A stretch of DNA of 64,000 nt from Algoriphagus zhangzhouensis (lineage in GTDB: Bacteria; Bacteroidota; Bacteroidia; Cytophagales; Cyclobacteriaceae), in assembly GCF_900148515.1 (NCBI RefSeq), contig NZ_FRXN01000005.1, positions 69,186-133,185 on the forward strand, written 5' to 3'. Shown here piece by piece: positions 9,174-16,987 of this stretch. The notes under the pieces were generated by a model. It was given only the letters and a program-made list of their open reading frames with translations. It ran no database searches and was not told where the DNA came from. The number at the start of each line of letters is the position of its first letter. The first letter of the stretch is position 1. A program made the translations under genes and the position numbers.

Positions 9174-9899
9174 ATGGAATTAAAAATTAATGATGAAAAG
9201 ATTCCAGTGTCCATGAGTTGGTCGGGAGGGAAGGATAGTGCCATGGCTCTTTGGAAATTGATGAATAGTGATGAATTTCAGGTGGTACGACTTCATACGA
9301 CTTTTGGAGAAGAAACCAAGCGTGTCGGAATGCATGGGATCCCGGAAGAACTGATAGAAATGCAAGCGGATTCGATTGGGCTTCCACTTGATAAATTATA
9401 TTTCCCTGCGAGTGGGGATAATTTGGCTTATGAAACAGTGATTAATGCTTATTTGGATGAATTGCAAAGTTCTGGGATCGGGCATATAGGATATGGTGAT
9501 ATTTTCTTGGAGGACTTAAGGAAATACCGTGAGGATAAATTGGCCCTTAGGGGATTTGAAGGAGTTTTTCCTCTTTGGGAAAAAGATACATCCGGGCTGA
9601 TTCAGGAATTTTTTTCAACTGGCTTTGAAACCAAAATTTGTGCAGCCGATGCTGACTTGATTTCAGAAAAATGGGTTGGTGAGTCGATTTCAGAGGAATT
9701 CATTAAAGACCTAGATCAAAAAGTGGATCCATGTGGTGAAAATGGTGAGTTTCATTCTTATTGTTTTGCAGGACCAATTTTCAAATCTTCAATTGAAGTT
9801 TTGGTCGGGGAGACTACCCAGAAAAGCTATGATATTTTTCTGGCTAATGGAGAAAAAGGAAAGAAACATTTCTGGTTTTCGGATATTAAAAAAGCCTAG
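9174..9899 (+). CDS. Diphthine-ammonia ligase-like ATP pyrophosphatase (Dph6/MJ0570 family)
   Basis: About 241 residues of the adenine-nucleotide alpha-hydrolase fold. The PP-loop SMSWSGGKDSAMALWKLM near the N-terminus binds ATP, and GYGDIFLEDLRKYREDKLAL plus PLWEKDTSGLIQEF and DPCGENGEFHSYCFAGPIF are hallmark motifs of the Dph6/MJ0570 family. In archaea and eukaryotes the family amidates diphthine on EF-2. Bacteria lack diphthamide, so the bacterial substrate is unknown. An ATG at 9150 would add eight residues, but it falls directly on the T-tract of the previous terminator, so ATG 9174 is preferred. Confidence 0.85.
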   Translation: MELKINDEKIPVSMSWSGGKDSAMALWKLMNSDEFQVVRLHTTFGEETKRVGMHGIPEELIEMQADSIGLPLDKLYFPASGDNLAYETVINAYLDELQSSGIGHIGYGDIFLEDLRKYREDKLALRGFEGVFPLWEKDTSGLIQEFFSTGFETKICAADADLISEKWVGESISEEFIKDLDQKVDPCGENGEFHSYCFAGPIFKSSIEVLVGETTQKSYDIFLANGEKGKKHFWFSDIKKA

Positions 9900-9917
9900 C
9901 TTCATTAGCTAGGCTTT
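9891..9917. terminator. Bidirectional terminator between two convergent genes
   Basis: Perfect stem AAAGCCTAGC / GCTAGGCTTT with a 7-nt loop. It lies between the convergent Dph6-like and AGCS genes and includes the stop codon of the former. A's on one side and T's on the other suit both strands. Confidence 0.85.
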
Positions 9918-9925
9918 CTAAGGTT

Positions 9926-11341
9926 TTAACCTTTTGTATAATGCTTTTTCATTGCTTCAAAGTCGTAATCAGGATCTTTACCTGCTTTCCGCTGTTTTGC
10001 AAAATCCTTCAACGCGTCCAAGGCTGGTTTTCTCAATAAAAGAATCGCGATCATGTTTAGCCATGCCATTAGACCTACACCGATATCTCCGAAAGTCCAA
10101 GCTAATTCGGCTGTTCGAATGGAACCATAGAAAGTTGCTATTAGAATAACTGCTCTGAGTAGATTGACTTGCCAATGCTTATGATTGTCCTTTTGCAAGT
10201 AACTCAGGTTGGTTTCGGCGATGTAATAATATGCCATGATGGTGGTAAAGGAGAAGAACATCAAAGCTACCGCCACAAATCCTGCCCCGATTGTAGGGAA
10301 ATGGGTCGCGATCGCACTCTGAGTATATTCTGGACCAATACTCACTCCTGGGAGGTTTTCTACGATAAAGCCTCCGTTTGGATCGACGACATTGTATTGT
10401 CCTGTGAAAAGGATCATAAATGCCGTTGCGGTACATACAAACAAGGTGTCAATGTAAACAGAGAAGGCCTGAACCAATCCTTGCTTGGCCGGATGACTTA
10501 CTTCTGCAGCTGCAGCCGCATGTGGTGCAGTACCTTGACCAGCTTCATTCGAATAGATTCCTCTTTTGACTCCCCAAGCAATTGCCGAACCGAATACTCC
10601 AGAGAAAGCCGCTTCCATATTAAAAGCAGATCCAATAATAAGTTTGAACATGGAAGGAATCTCTCCAATGTTCATTGCCAAAATAATTGTAGCTAATAAA
10701 ACATAGCCTATTGCCATAAAAGGAACTACGATCTCGGCAACCTTGCCTATTCTTTTGATCCCACCGAAAATAATCAATGCCAAAAGAAGGCAAACAAATC
10801 CTCCTGTATATTCAACAGGTATATCAAAAGCGTTGTTGACACTAAGTGCGATACTGTTACTTTGAACACCTGGGAGTAAGAAGGCCATACTTCCCATAGT
10901 TACAAAGGCAAAAAGCATCGCGTACCATTTGACGCCTAGTCCTTTTTCGATGTAATATGCAGGGCCACCTCGATATTGACCGTCTTTCACTTCTTTGAAA
11001 ATCTGACCCAAGGTAGCTTCAATATATGCTGAGGCCGAGCCTAGGAAAGCAATAACCCACATCCAGAAAATGGATCCCGGTCCTCCCATTCCGATAGCAG
11101 TTGCTACACCGGCTATGTTTCCTGTCCCGATTCTACCTGAAAGGGCTAATGCGAATGCCTGAAAAGAAGAAACTCCTTTTTCCGAGGATTTACCTGAAAA
11201 AAGGAGGGAGATCATTTCTTTAAAATATCGAAGTTGAACCAACTTGGTAACCACCGAAAAATAAATCCCTGCACCCAGGCAAAGGATAATCAGTGCATTA
11301 CTCCAAATCAGATCATTAATTGTGTAGATAATTTGCTCCAT
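9926..11341 (-). CDS. AGCS family alanine/glycine:cation symporter
   Basis: An inner-membrane transporter of about 471 residues with ~10-11 hydrophobic helices. The segments SGRIGTGNIAGVATAIGMGG, GSASAYIEATLGQIFKEV, GGPAYYIEKGLG, and KRGIYSNEAGQGTAPHAAAA are the conserved core of the Alanine/Glycine:Cation Symporter family (PF01235), which takes up small neutral amino acids with Na+ or H+. An upstream ATG at 11374 adds 11 unconserved residues; ATG 11341 (MEQIIYTINDLIWS) fits family N-termini. Monocistronic. Confidence 0.93.
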   Translation of the reverse strand: MEQIIYTINDLIWSNALIILCLGAGIYFSVVTKLVQLRYFKEMISLLFSGKSSEKGVSSFQAFALALSGRIGTGNIAGVATAIGMGGPGSIFWMWVIAFLGSASAYIEATLGQIFKEVKDGQYRGGPAYYIEKGLGVKWYAMLFAFVTMGSMAFLLPGVQSNSIALSVNNAFDIPVEYTGGFVCLLLALIIFGGIKRIGKVAEIVVPFMAIGYVLLATIILAMNIGEIPSMFKLIIGSAFNMEAAFSGVFGSAIAWGVKRGIYSNEAGQGTAPHAAAAAEVSHPAKQGLVQAFSVYIDTLFVCTATAFMILFTGQYNVVDPNGGFIVENLPGVSIGPEYTQSAIATHFPTIGAGFVAVALMFFSFTTIMAYYYIAETNLSYLQKDNHKHWQVNLLRAVILIATFYGSIRTAELAWTFGDIGVGLMAWLNMIAILLLRKPALDALKDFAKQRKAGKDPDYDFEAMKKHYTKG

Positions 11342-11531
11342 GGGTAAATATTCTGTGTATAAATGAGAAATCAAGAAAAGCTTTTTTGCTTTAAAGAGAG
11401 ATTTCTCGTTGAAGCGTTCAAAGATATAGGCTTGAATGGATTATGCATATTTTTTTAGCATAAATGGGTGTTTTTTAATGCAGATATTCAATATTTTGAA
11501 TTAAATCAAAAGAAGAGGGGTATGGCATTTT

Positions 11532-11572
11532 TGAAAAAAGAAAACCACAACCCTGGGAAGAATTGTGGTTTT
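11532..11572 (-). terminator. Rho-independent terminator of the isomerase-like lipoprotein gene
   Basis: Stem AAAACCACAA / TTGTGGTTTT (11541-11550 and 11563-11572), followed on the minus strand by CTTTTTTC. It starts about 20 bp after the stop at 11593. Confidence 0.85.
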
Positions 11573-11592
11573 GAAATTTTGTTGTGTGATTT

Positions 11593-12501
11593 TTATTTGA
11601 ATCCGAATTTTTCTAGTCCTGCATGAGAAGTTTTAATTGCTTCCATCGGATCAACACCAAAAGTGTTGTCCTGCTCAACTAGGTAGAAAATCATTCCTGA
11701 TTTGTCTTTTTCAGCTAAGATTCTGGCAAAATCAATGGTTCCAGTTCCAACTGGAGCAAAGTTACCTTCGTCATTCATGTCTTTCACATGCCAAGCTTTG
11801 AATCTTCCTGGATATTTTTCAAAGTATGCCAATGGATCAACTCCAGCTTTGGTTACCCAGAAAAGGTCCATTTGGAAATTAACAAACTCAGGATTACACT
11901 TTTCCAAAAGTAAGTCTTCAATGACTGTACCGTCTTCTAAAGCTTTGAATTCGAAATCATGGTTGTGATAAAGCAATTTGATGCCAGCAGCATTACATTT
12001 CTCACCCAAAGAATCCATAATGCTTACCAAATCTTCTGGTTTGCCTTTTAGACCCATAGATCTCGTTTCTTGATTGAATGTAAACATGCCCATTGGAGGA
12101 ACAGGGATTACAAAATATTCGATACCTGCAGCTTTTACATCAGCGATTAACTGATCAGCATTTTCCATATTGACCATGCCCATGTGAGCACTTTTAGCAG
12201 TCAATCCAAGGGAAGCTAGATAGTCTTTGAACTCAGTAGGAGTCATGTCATAAAACTTGCCATCTGCATAGTTCGCGGCTTCAACATAGGCATATCCAGC
12301 ATCGGCAACAGCCTGAAGTGTTCCTTTTGGATCACTTGCCATCGAATCTCTTACAGTATAAAGTGCCAGACCACCAAAATTCGAAGGCTCAACACTTACT
12401 TCTTCTACTACCTCGACAGTTTCTGCGGGTTTATTTCCACAGGCATTTAGTCCTATCATCAAGGAAAGAACTAAAGCGAGGTTTAAGCTGATTTTTTTCA
12501 T
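11593..12501 (-). CDS. Sugar phosphate isomerase/epimerase-like TIM-barrel lipoprotein
   Basis: About 302 residues. Starting at ATG 12501 gives a lipoprotein signal MKKISLNLALVLSLMIGLNAC with the lipobox LNAC; the longer frame adds 12 unconserved residues. The mature part is a xylose-isomerase-like AP-endonuclease-2 TIM barrel (PF01261): GGLALYTVRDSMASDPKGTLQAVADAGYAYVEA, LLYHNHDFEFK, FQMDLFWVTKAGVDPLAYFEKYPGRFKAWHVKDM, and a late Glu (YLVEQDNTF). The NHDFEF and VEQD segments hold probable metal ligands. It probably acts on a sugar or inositol in the periplasm or on the cell surface. Substrate unknown. Confidence 0.87.
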   Translation of the reverse strand: MKKISLNLALVLSLMIGLNACGNKPAETVEVVEEVSVEPSNFGGLALYTVRDSMASDPKGTLQAVADAGYAYVEAANYADGKFYDMTPTEFKDYLASLGLTAKSAHMGMVNMENADQLIADVKAAGIEYFVIPVPPMGMFTFNQETRSMGLKGKPEDLVSIMDSLGEKCNAAGIKLLYHNHDFEFKALEDGTVIEDLLLEKCNPEFVNFQMDLFWVTKAGVDPLAYFEKYPGRFKAWHVKDMNDEGNFAPVGTGTIDFARILAEKDKSGMIFYLVEQDNTFGVDPMEAIKTSHAGLEKFGFK

Positions 12502-12705
12502 AGGGATAAAGGTTAATTGAATCTGAAAGATATCCAATTCCTTTGAATTATTGGAAGATAGATAGATTAATGTCTCTTTTTGAAAAAATAATCTTTTTCA
12601 AACTCTCCAATAGATTCAAATTTTTAAAAAAGGGATAGTATTTAATTGAATGGTCTCAGTATAATTTAGATTAAATAATCATTCTCAGAAACTCTTTTTA
12701 ATTGG

Positions 12706-13380
12706 TTAAAGAACTACGAAGCCATTTAATAAATCCATAATAAGTGATTCGTTTTTCTTCCAAAGGGTTTCGCTAGACCATGTGGTGAATTGTACTGATC
12801 CTCTTTCGTCAGAGTAATAATAAGAATCGAAAATAAAGGTAATCCCAGAAATTGAGGCTTTAAAAGCTCCTCGGAGTACCTCTTTGCCATTTACTGTTCT
12901 TGATTCTGTCTTAACATCTAAGATCTCAGATCCAGTGTTATCTTTCATTGTGTTTTTTGCAATTTTCAAAAGTGTCTCCTTTTCGATAGGAGTTTCTTCT
13001 GAAATAATAATAGCCCATATATCTTTTTGCCTTGCCTGAAGTGCAAATTCAGCATCCTCATTTAATTCTCCTGCTGGAAGCCTTTTCCATGAACTTTCAT
13101 CATAATAGACATCAAATAGGTCCCATTGGTTAGAAATAATTTTTTTGGATTGTTGTGGAGTAAAGAAAGGAGTTGAAATCGGTTCAATTTGTAATTCTTG
13201 GTCCAAAAATGCCATTGGGGATACAGGAGAATTTTGGTCCAAAAGTTCATAACTCCATGTTCCGTTATTGTAAACATAGATCGTGTCTCCATGCTCGGTA
13301 ACCGCTTTGATTTGAGCTTGTCCGTAATTTAGTCCTAAGACGAAAACTGAAAAGATGAAAAGGAATGTGTGCTTATACAT
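12706..13380 (-). CDS. Uncharacterised secreted protein (224 aa)
   Basis: The signal peptide MYKHTFLFIFSVFVLGLNYGQAQ is followed by KAVTEHGDTIYVYNNGTWSYE, a short segment common to small Bacteroidota periplasmic proteins (display of a value with NGTW). The rest is a soluble mixed alpha/beta domain with ISGITFIFDSYYYSDERGSVQFTTWSSETLWKK near the C-terminus. I recognise no catalytic motif and no named family. It stands alone between the isomerase-like lipoprotein and the DUF4153-like gene. Confidence 0.75.
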   Translation of the reverse strand: MYKHTFLFIFSVFVLGLNYGQAQIKAVTEHGDTIYVYNNGTWSYELLDQNSPVSPMAFLDQELQIEPISTPFFTPQQSKKIISNQWDLFDVYYDESSWKRLPAGELNEDAEFALQARQKDIWAIIISEETPIEKETLLKIAKNTMKDNTGSEILDVKTESRTVNGKEVLRGAFKASISGITFIFDSYYYSDERGSVQFTTWSSETLWKKNESLIMDLLNGFVVL

Positions 13381-13458
13381 TTTGAAAATTAAATAATGAT
13401 TACTCTCGACTAAAATAGATTTTTAAATGAGGAGATTTGATTCCATTCAAACAATTTT

Positions 13459-13512
13459 AAATACTCCTCTGATTCTCAGACTCAAAAAGTCAAAATTTCA
13501 GAGGAGTATTTT
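13459..13512 (-). terminator. Strong stem-loop after the DUF4153-like gene
   Basis: Perfect 13-bp inverted repeat AATACTCCTCTGA (13460-13472) / TCAGAGGAGTATT (13498-13510) with a 25-nt loop, 20 bp after the stop at 13533. T's follow on the plus strand and a weaker A/T tail on the minus strand, so it can act in both directions. Confidence 0.7.
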
Positions 13513-13532
13513 TTGCAGATTTTATTTGTTAC

Positions 13533-14780
13533 TTAGCTGAACCCAAACAGAAGAGGAAATATAAAGATGATCACCAAAGTCCAGATGAAATAAATCGGAA
13601 GATAGGAAGCGATTGAAATCCCTACTTTTTCGACTTCTAATTTCTTGCTAAATACTCCAAATAAGGATCTTGATACAATCAACAAGTGAATTAGCATTAG
13701 GATATTGACTCCCAAAACAGCTAACCGGTTTGGTGTGATTCCCCACTCTGATATCCTAAAAATAATGGCTGAAAGGGCGATTCCATTGACGATAATGGTT
13801 ACTAGGGATAGGGCTAATAGAATCCAATTGCCAGAGCTTTTCTTTTTATTAGAGTTTTCAGCAATTGAGAAGAAAATCAAAGCCATTACACCCACCAAAA
13901 GCAAGTTGAACATCAAAAGAAATTCCCGGTCATTGTAGGGGTCTTTTCCAGTAAAAATGATTGCAAAGAGATAAATGATCAGCATCACAAGCACTAAGGG
14001 GCTGAAGATTTTAGCAATCACAGGTGAGACTTTATTGACCAATTGAGGGTTTGTTTGTGTCAAGAAAGTAGCAAGCGGTGGAATTGCTGCCGCACCGAAA
14101 ATGAGTATGTATTTGGTGTAGAACTCGACGATATTTAATCCAATCAATTCAAAAAGCCCAATAGTCAAGCCTGTCAAAGCCATTCCGGAAAGAACCAATA
14201 CAGCTCCCATGACTATGGCGTCTCCATTGAATCTCAAATAAGCCAATCGATTTTTTAGGTTCAGCCAATCATTTCCTGAGAAAGCTGCTCCCAAGATTCC
14301 CCAAAGCAGAAGCGGGAGATGGATGCAGGCCAAAATCAAAGTGTCACTTTCATTGTTTTTAGGAAGAAGGTTGACATAAATCCATGTCAAGATCGTAACA
14401 AGGCCTAAAATCAAGACTTTTCGCTGAGTAAGTTGATTTCTCCAAGCGAAGAATGCGGCAAGTCCAGGGAATACGATGAATCCAATATTCCTAGGGTAAA
14501 AGAATTCCTCGTCGATGGAGAATAACTCTGGGAGTTTGGCAATGAGCCCAGCCAATAAGGCAATGATGATGATAAATGTGAATTCTTTTCTGGTACCCCA
14601 AGAAATGCCGTCTGATTCATAGATTAGACGCTCGTTCCAGAAATCTGCCATTACTGGATTGCTTGCCTGAATCTCAGGGAAGAGTTCGATAAAGGCAGTT
14701 TTAAAGCTGCCCCTATTTTTCCTATAGAGCTTTTCTAGCTCTGAGGGAGAATTTAATTGGGAAAGGATTTGATCTTTCAT
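13533..14780 (-). CDS. DUF4153-like polytopic membrane protein
   Basis: A 415-residue protein with a soluble N-terminal ~65 residues (LNSPSELEKLYRKNRGSFKTAFIELFP) and about ten hydrophobic helices. The layout and the segment LKNRLAYLRFNGDAIVMGAVLVLSGMALTGLTIGLF resemble DUF4153 membrane proteins of Bacteroidota. The function is unknown. The start lies 39 bp downstream of the DoxX-like stop codon, so it is probably the last gene of the unit that begins at the winged-helix locus. Confidence 0.75.
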   Translation of the reverse strand: MKDQILSQLNSPSELEKLYRKNRGSFKTAFIELFPEIQASNPVMADFWNERLIYESDGISWGTRKEFTFIIIIALLAGLIAKLPELFSIDEEFFYPRNIGFIVFPGLAAFFAWRNQLTQRKVLILGLVTILTWIYVNLLPKNNESDTLILACIHLPLLLWGILGAAFSGNDWLNLKNRLAYLRFNGDAIVMGAVLVLSGMALTGLTIGLFELIGLNIVEFYTKYILIFGAAAIPPLATFLTQTNPQLVNKVSPVIAKIFSPLVLVMLIIYLFAIIFTGKDPYNDREFLLMFNLLLVGVMALIFFSIAENSNKKKSSGNWILLALSLVTIIVNGIALSAIIFRISEWGITPNRLAVLGVNILMLIHLLIVSRSLFGVFSKKLEVEKVGISIASYLPIYFIWTLVIIFIFPLLFGFS

Positions 14781-14819
14781 TTTATTGGGAATTATAGGCT
14801 GTTTAAATATCGAATAGAT

Positions 14820-15548
14820 TTATTGGATTTGTTTGTTGTTTTCAAAATCCTGCAAGCAGGAGTCAAGTGGATTGCCTTGAATATGAATGCATTCGCAAAA
14901 GGCAAAGCCGGCAATTTGATTTTCGGTATTTAGAAATTGTTTTTTACAGTCCTCCAAAGAATTCATGGGCATTACTTCATGTCCAAAACGGGAATACACG
15001 ACAAAAAATACCATTGTTAAAAAGACTCCTGAGAAAAATAAAATGGGGAATTTAAGGTTGTATTTCTCTGGTTTTGGAGTACTTACAGCTTTCGAGTATT
15101 TGTTGAAAGGAAGGATGTATTTCAATTTGTCATAATGCCAAGCAATTATATAAAGGTTTGCTAAAACCATTAAAGGGGAGGTGATGTAGGATCCTACAAA
15201 TCTTACTGCAAAAGAAAGTATCCAAATATTTACAATAATTGGGAGGTATAAAAGAGCGCCAAAGAATGCTGTTCTAGGTATTAAAAGTAATATTCCCGCT
15301 ATCAATTGTGCCACACCAATAAACGTATAGTAATATCCCGTGTGATGGAGAGCTTCCAGGTAGGCACCCATGGGGTGGATTTCTGACAAGCCACTGGCAA
15401 ATCGCTCTCCTAAAATTTTTACCATGCCTGCGATGATAAAAGCATATGCAAGTAGTACTCTGCAAAATATCTGAAAAATCCAGTGCCATCTATTTTTCTT
15501 TATTTCGGAATAATAGGATTCTAACCTGTTGGTAAACTGAGAGCTCAT
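14820..15548 (-). CDS. DoxX-like membrane protein
   Basis: A 242-residue protein with four to five hydrophobic helices. The first helix region (FCRVLLAYAFIIAGMVKILGERF) and GYYYTFIGVAQLIAGILLLIPRTAFFGALLYLPIIVNIWILSFAV match the DoxX/SURF4-like four-helix pattern (R near the start of TM1, G-KI, Q---G-LLL-PR). The C-terminal ~50 residues after the last helix hold a short periplasmic or cytoplasmic tail with CKKQFLN and CECIHIQGNPLDSC. Some family members have been linked to redox or thiol stress, but no role is established here. It lies 43 bp from the upstream membrane protein. Confidence 0.75.
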   Translation of the reverse strand: MSSQFTNRLESYYSEIKKNRWHWIFQIFCRVLLAYAFIIAGMVKILGERFASGLSEIHPMGAYLEALHHTGYYYTFIGVAQLIAGILLLIPRTAFFGALLYLPIIVNIWILSFAVRFVGSYITSPLMVLANLYIIAWHYDKLKYILPFNKYSKAVSTPKPEKYNLKFPILFFSGVFLTMVFFVVYSRFGHEVMPMNSLEDCKKQFLNTENQIAGFAFCECIHIQGNPLDSCLQDFENNKQIQ

Positions 15549-15591
15549 AAGTAGGTGTCAATTATGATTTTGATACGAAATAGTAATGGGT

Positions 15592-15918
15592 TTAATCCCA
15601 GTGTCCTGTGATATTGAATGCCATCACGGAGAAGATCCAAATGATGAAAACATATATGAGACAGCTGAAAATCAATGCGATAAGTTTTTGGTTTCCTTTT
15701 GGAAACCAGTGAAATCCCATCAGGTAGAAAAATATCCCTCCAATAGCGCCTCCTGTCGGGATGATGAGCAAAGGGAACAACATCCAAAGCTCAAAACTTT
15801 CAGGATTTGCAATCATAAGAAAGATGAGCAATGAGCTTGGAATGATAGCTCCTAAGAAGGAGGGAAGGAGGAGCGATTTGAGCTCAAGTCCTAGTAGTGA
15901 TTTCAGTTGGTTTTTCAT
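15592..15918 (-). CDS. Small integral membrane protein (108 aa)
   Basis: Three predicted helices: LLLPSFLGAIIPSSLLIFLMIA, LWMLFPLLIIPTGGAIGGIFFYLMGF and LIALIFSCLIYVFIIWIFSVMAF. No known domain. The start codon is 20 bp from a copy of the ACTTTG-N5-CAAAGT palindrome shared with the winged-helix operon, so it is probably in the same regulon. Homologues often carry transporter names by automatic transfer; the sequence does not support a transporter assignment. Confidence 0.75.
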   Translation of the reverse strand: MKNQLKSLLGLELKSLLLPSFLGAIIPSSLLIFLMIANPESFELWMLFPLLIIPTGGAIGGIFFYLMGFHWFPKGNQKLIALIFSCLIYVFIIWIFSVMAFNITGHWD

Positions 15919-15938
15919 GGTTTGACTGATTTAAAAGT

Positions 15939-15955
15939 ACTTTGTAATTCAAAGT
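15939..15955. promoter_or_regulatory. Candidate operator, copy 1 (ACTTTG-N5-CAAAGT)
   Basis: ACTTTGTAATTCAAAGT, immediately upstream of the 108-residue membrane protein. It is the exact reverse complement of copy 2 at 16886-16902. Both copies are preceded on the plus strand by the same bases, giving a shared TTTAAAAGTACTTTG. The likely ligand is the winged-helix protein encoded at 15972-16265. Confidence 0.65.
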
Positions 15956-15971
15956 GAGTGGATAAATTTTT

Positions 15972-16265
15972 TTAACTTTTGTTTTCTTTAATCAAATTTT
16001 CAAGGAAATCCAGATGTGCCTGAAAAGCCTCTTTTCCAGCCTTTGAAGCGGAATATTTGGTATGCGGTTTTCTTCCAACAAAGGTCTTTTCAACTTGGAT
16101 GTATTCTTGGTTTTCCAGATTTCTCAAGTGAGAAGCTAGATTGCCATCAGTTACTTCCAGGAGTTCTTTGAAGGTGTTGAAGTCCACTTCGTCATTGACC
16201 ATCAAGATTGACATGACACGAAGTCTGACGACATTCTCAAACGCTTTATCGTAATTGCCCTTCAC
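15972..16265 (-). CDS. Winged-helix transcriptional regulator (HTH_34/MarR-like)
   Basis: A 97-residue, single-domain protein. VVRLRVMSILMVNDEVDFNTFKELLEVTDGNLASHLRNLENQEYIQVEKTFVGRKPHTKYSASKAGKEAFQAHLDFLENLI has the order 'helix, helix-turn-helix recognition helix (DGNLASHLRNLE), beta wing (R-P-T-Y--T/S--G)' of PF13601-type winged-helix proteins. It follows the 202-residue membrane protein by 2 bp, so both are made from one mRNA. These regulators usually act as dimers on palindromes. The two inverted-repeat sites at 15939 and 16886 are good candidates, which implies autoregulation. Confidence 0.88.
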   Translation of the reverse strand: MKGNYDKAFENVVRLRVMSILMVNDEVDFNTFKELLEVTDGNLASHLRNLENQEYIQVEKTFVGRKPHTKYSASKAGKEAFQAHLDFLENLIKENKS

Positions 16266-16267
16266 GT

Positions 16268-16876
16268 TTACCTGTCGTATTTATAATACATCATGGCGCC
16301 ATAGACGATATGTGCCATTCCAAATCCCACAGCCCAGCAGTACAAACCTATTTCTGGATGAAATGCAGCTACCAAACCAATAATCAACTCTGTTAAGCCT
16401 AAGTTTTTCAATTCATTGATGGTGAAATGAGAGGCATTTATGAGTCCTAAACCATAGAAAATCAATGTCGCTGCCGGGATCATATTAAAGTATCCTTCAT
16501 GGATCAAACTAAATGAGAATAATCCTCCAGCTACTACAGGAATAAACAAAGCACTTAAAAATCGTTTGCTTGCCGAAGACCAGAATTTATGGGCGTTTTT
16601 TTGACTTTTCTTTCTGCTGAATACATAAGCAGTTCCCAAGGCAAGAATCATCACTGCAAAAGCAAGAATCAACAATCTGTTCATCAATTCATGATGATCC
16701 AGTATCCCAGTTGAACCTAGCTTTTCTGCACCTTCAATCCAGTACCAAGCCATCCCGGAACCGATTAGCGCGTAGATTCCAGCCATAACTCCCGATAGCC
16801 CACTCAATGAAAGGAAGCGAGTACTTCGCTCCATCATGGACTTGATGTCCGCTAATTCTTGTTCTGGTCTTCTCAT
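16268..16876 (-). CDS. Polytopic membrane protein co-transcribed with the winged-helix regulator
   Basis: A 202-residue protein with a cytoplasmic N-terminus (MRRPEQELADIKSMMERSTRFLSLSGLSGVMAGIYALIGSGMAWY) and about six helices. No named domain. Bacteroidota genomes commonly carry a membrane protein of this kind (opening with LxxIxxMMExSTxFxSLSG) directly before a small winged-helix regulator. That recurrent pair suggests it senses membrane or envelope state together with the regulator, but this is inference. Candidate operator copy 2 lies 9 bp upstream of the start. Confidence 0.8.
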   Translation of the reverse strand: MRRPEQELADIKSMMERSTRFLSLSGLSGVMAGIYALIGSGMAWYWIEGAEKLGSTGILDHHELMNRLLILAFAVMILALGTAYVFSRKKSQKNAHKFWSSASKRFLSALFIPVVAGGLFSFSLIHEGYFNMIPAATLIFYGLGLINASHFTINELKNLGLTELIIGLVAAFHPEIGLYCWAVGFGMAHIVYGAMMYYKYDR

Positions 16877-16885
16877 TTTAAAAGT

Positions 16886-16902
16886 ACTTTGAATTACAAA
16901 GT
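16886..16902. promoter_or_regulatory. Candidate operator, copy 2 (ACTTTG-N5-CAAAGT)
   Basis: ACTTTGAATTACAAAGT, 9 bp upstream of the start of the membrane protein/regulator pair. It is the exact reverse complement of copy 1 at 15939-15955, with AAAGTACTTT overlapping one half-site in both copies. Confidence 0.65.
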
Positions 16903-16987
16903 AAATAAAGAATTGAATTCGAAATCAAATTCTTAGAAAATTTTTACAAAAATTAAATGAATGGGGAGATGAGAGTCTCTTCAGGAA

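Noticed and set aside
10169..10696. 175-residue plus-strand ORF
   Set aside because: It lies fully inside the well-supported AGCS symporter gene on the other strand and has a Cys/Ser/His-rich composition typical of an antisense shadow.
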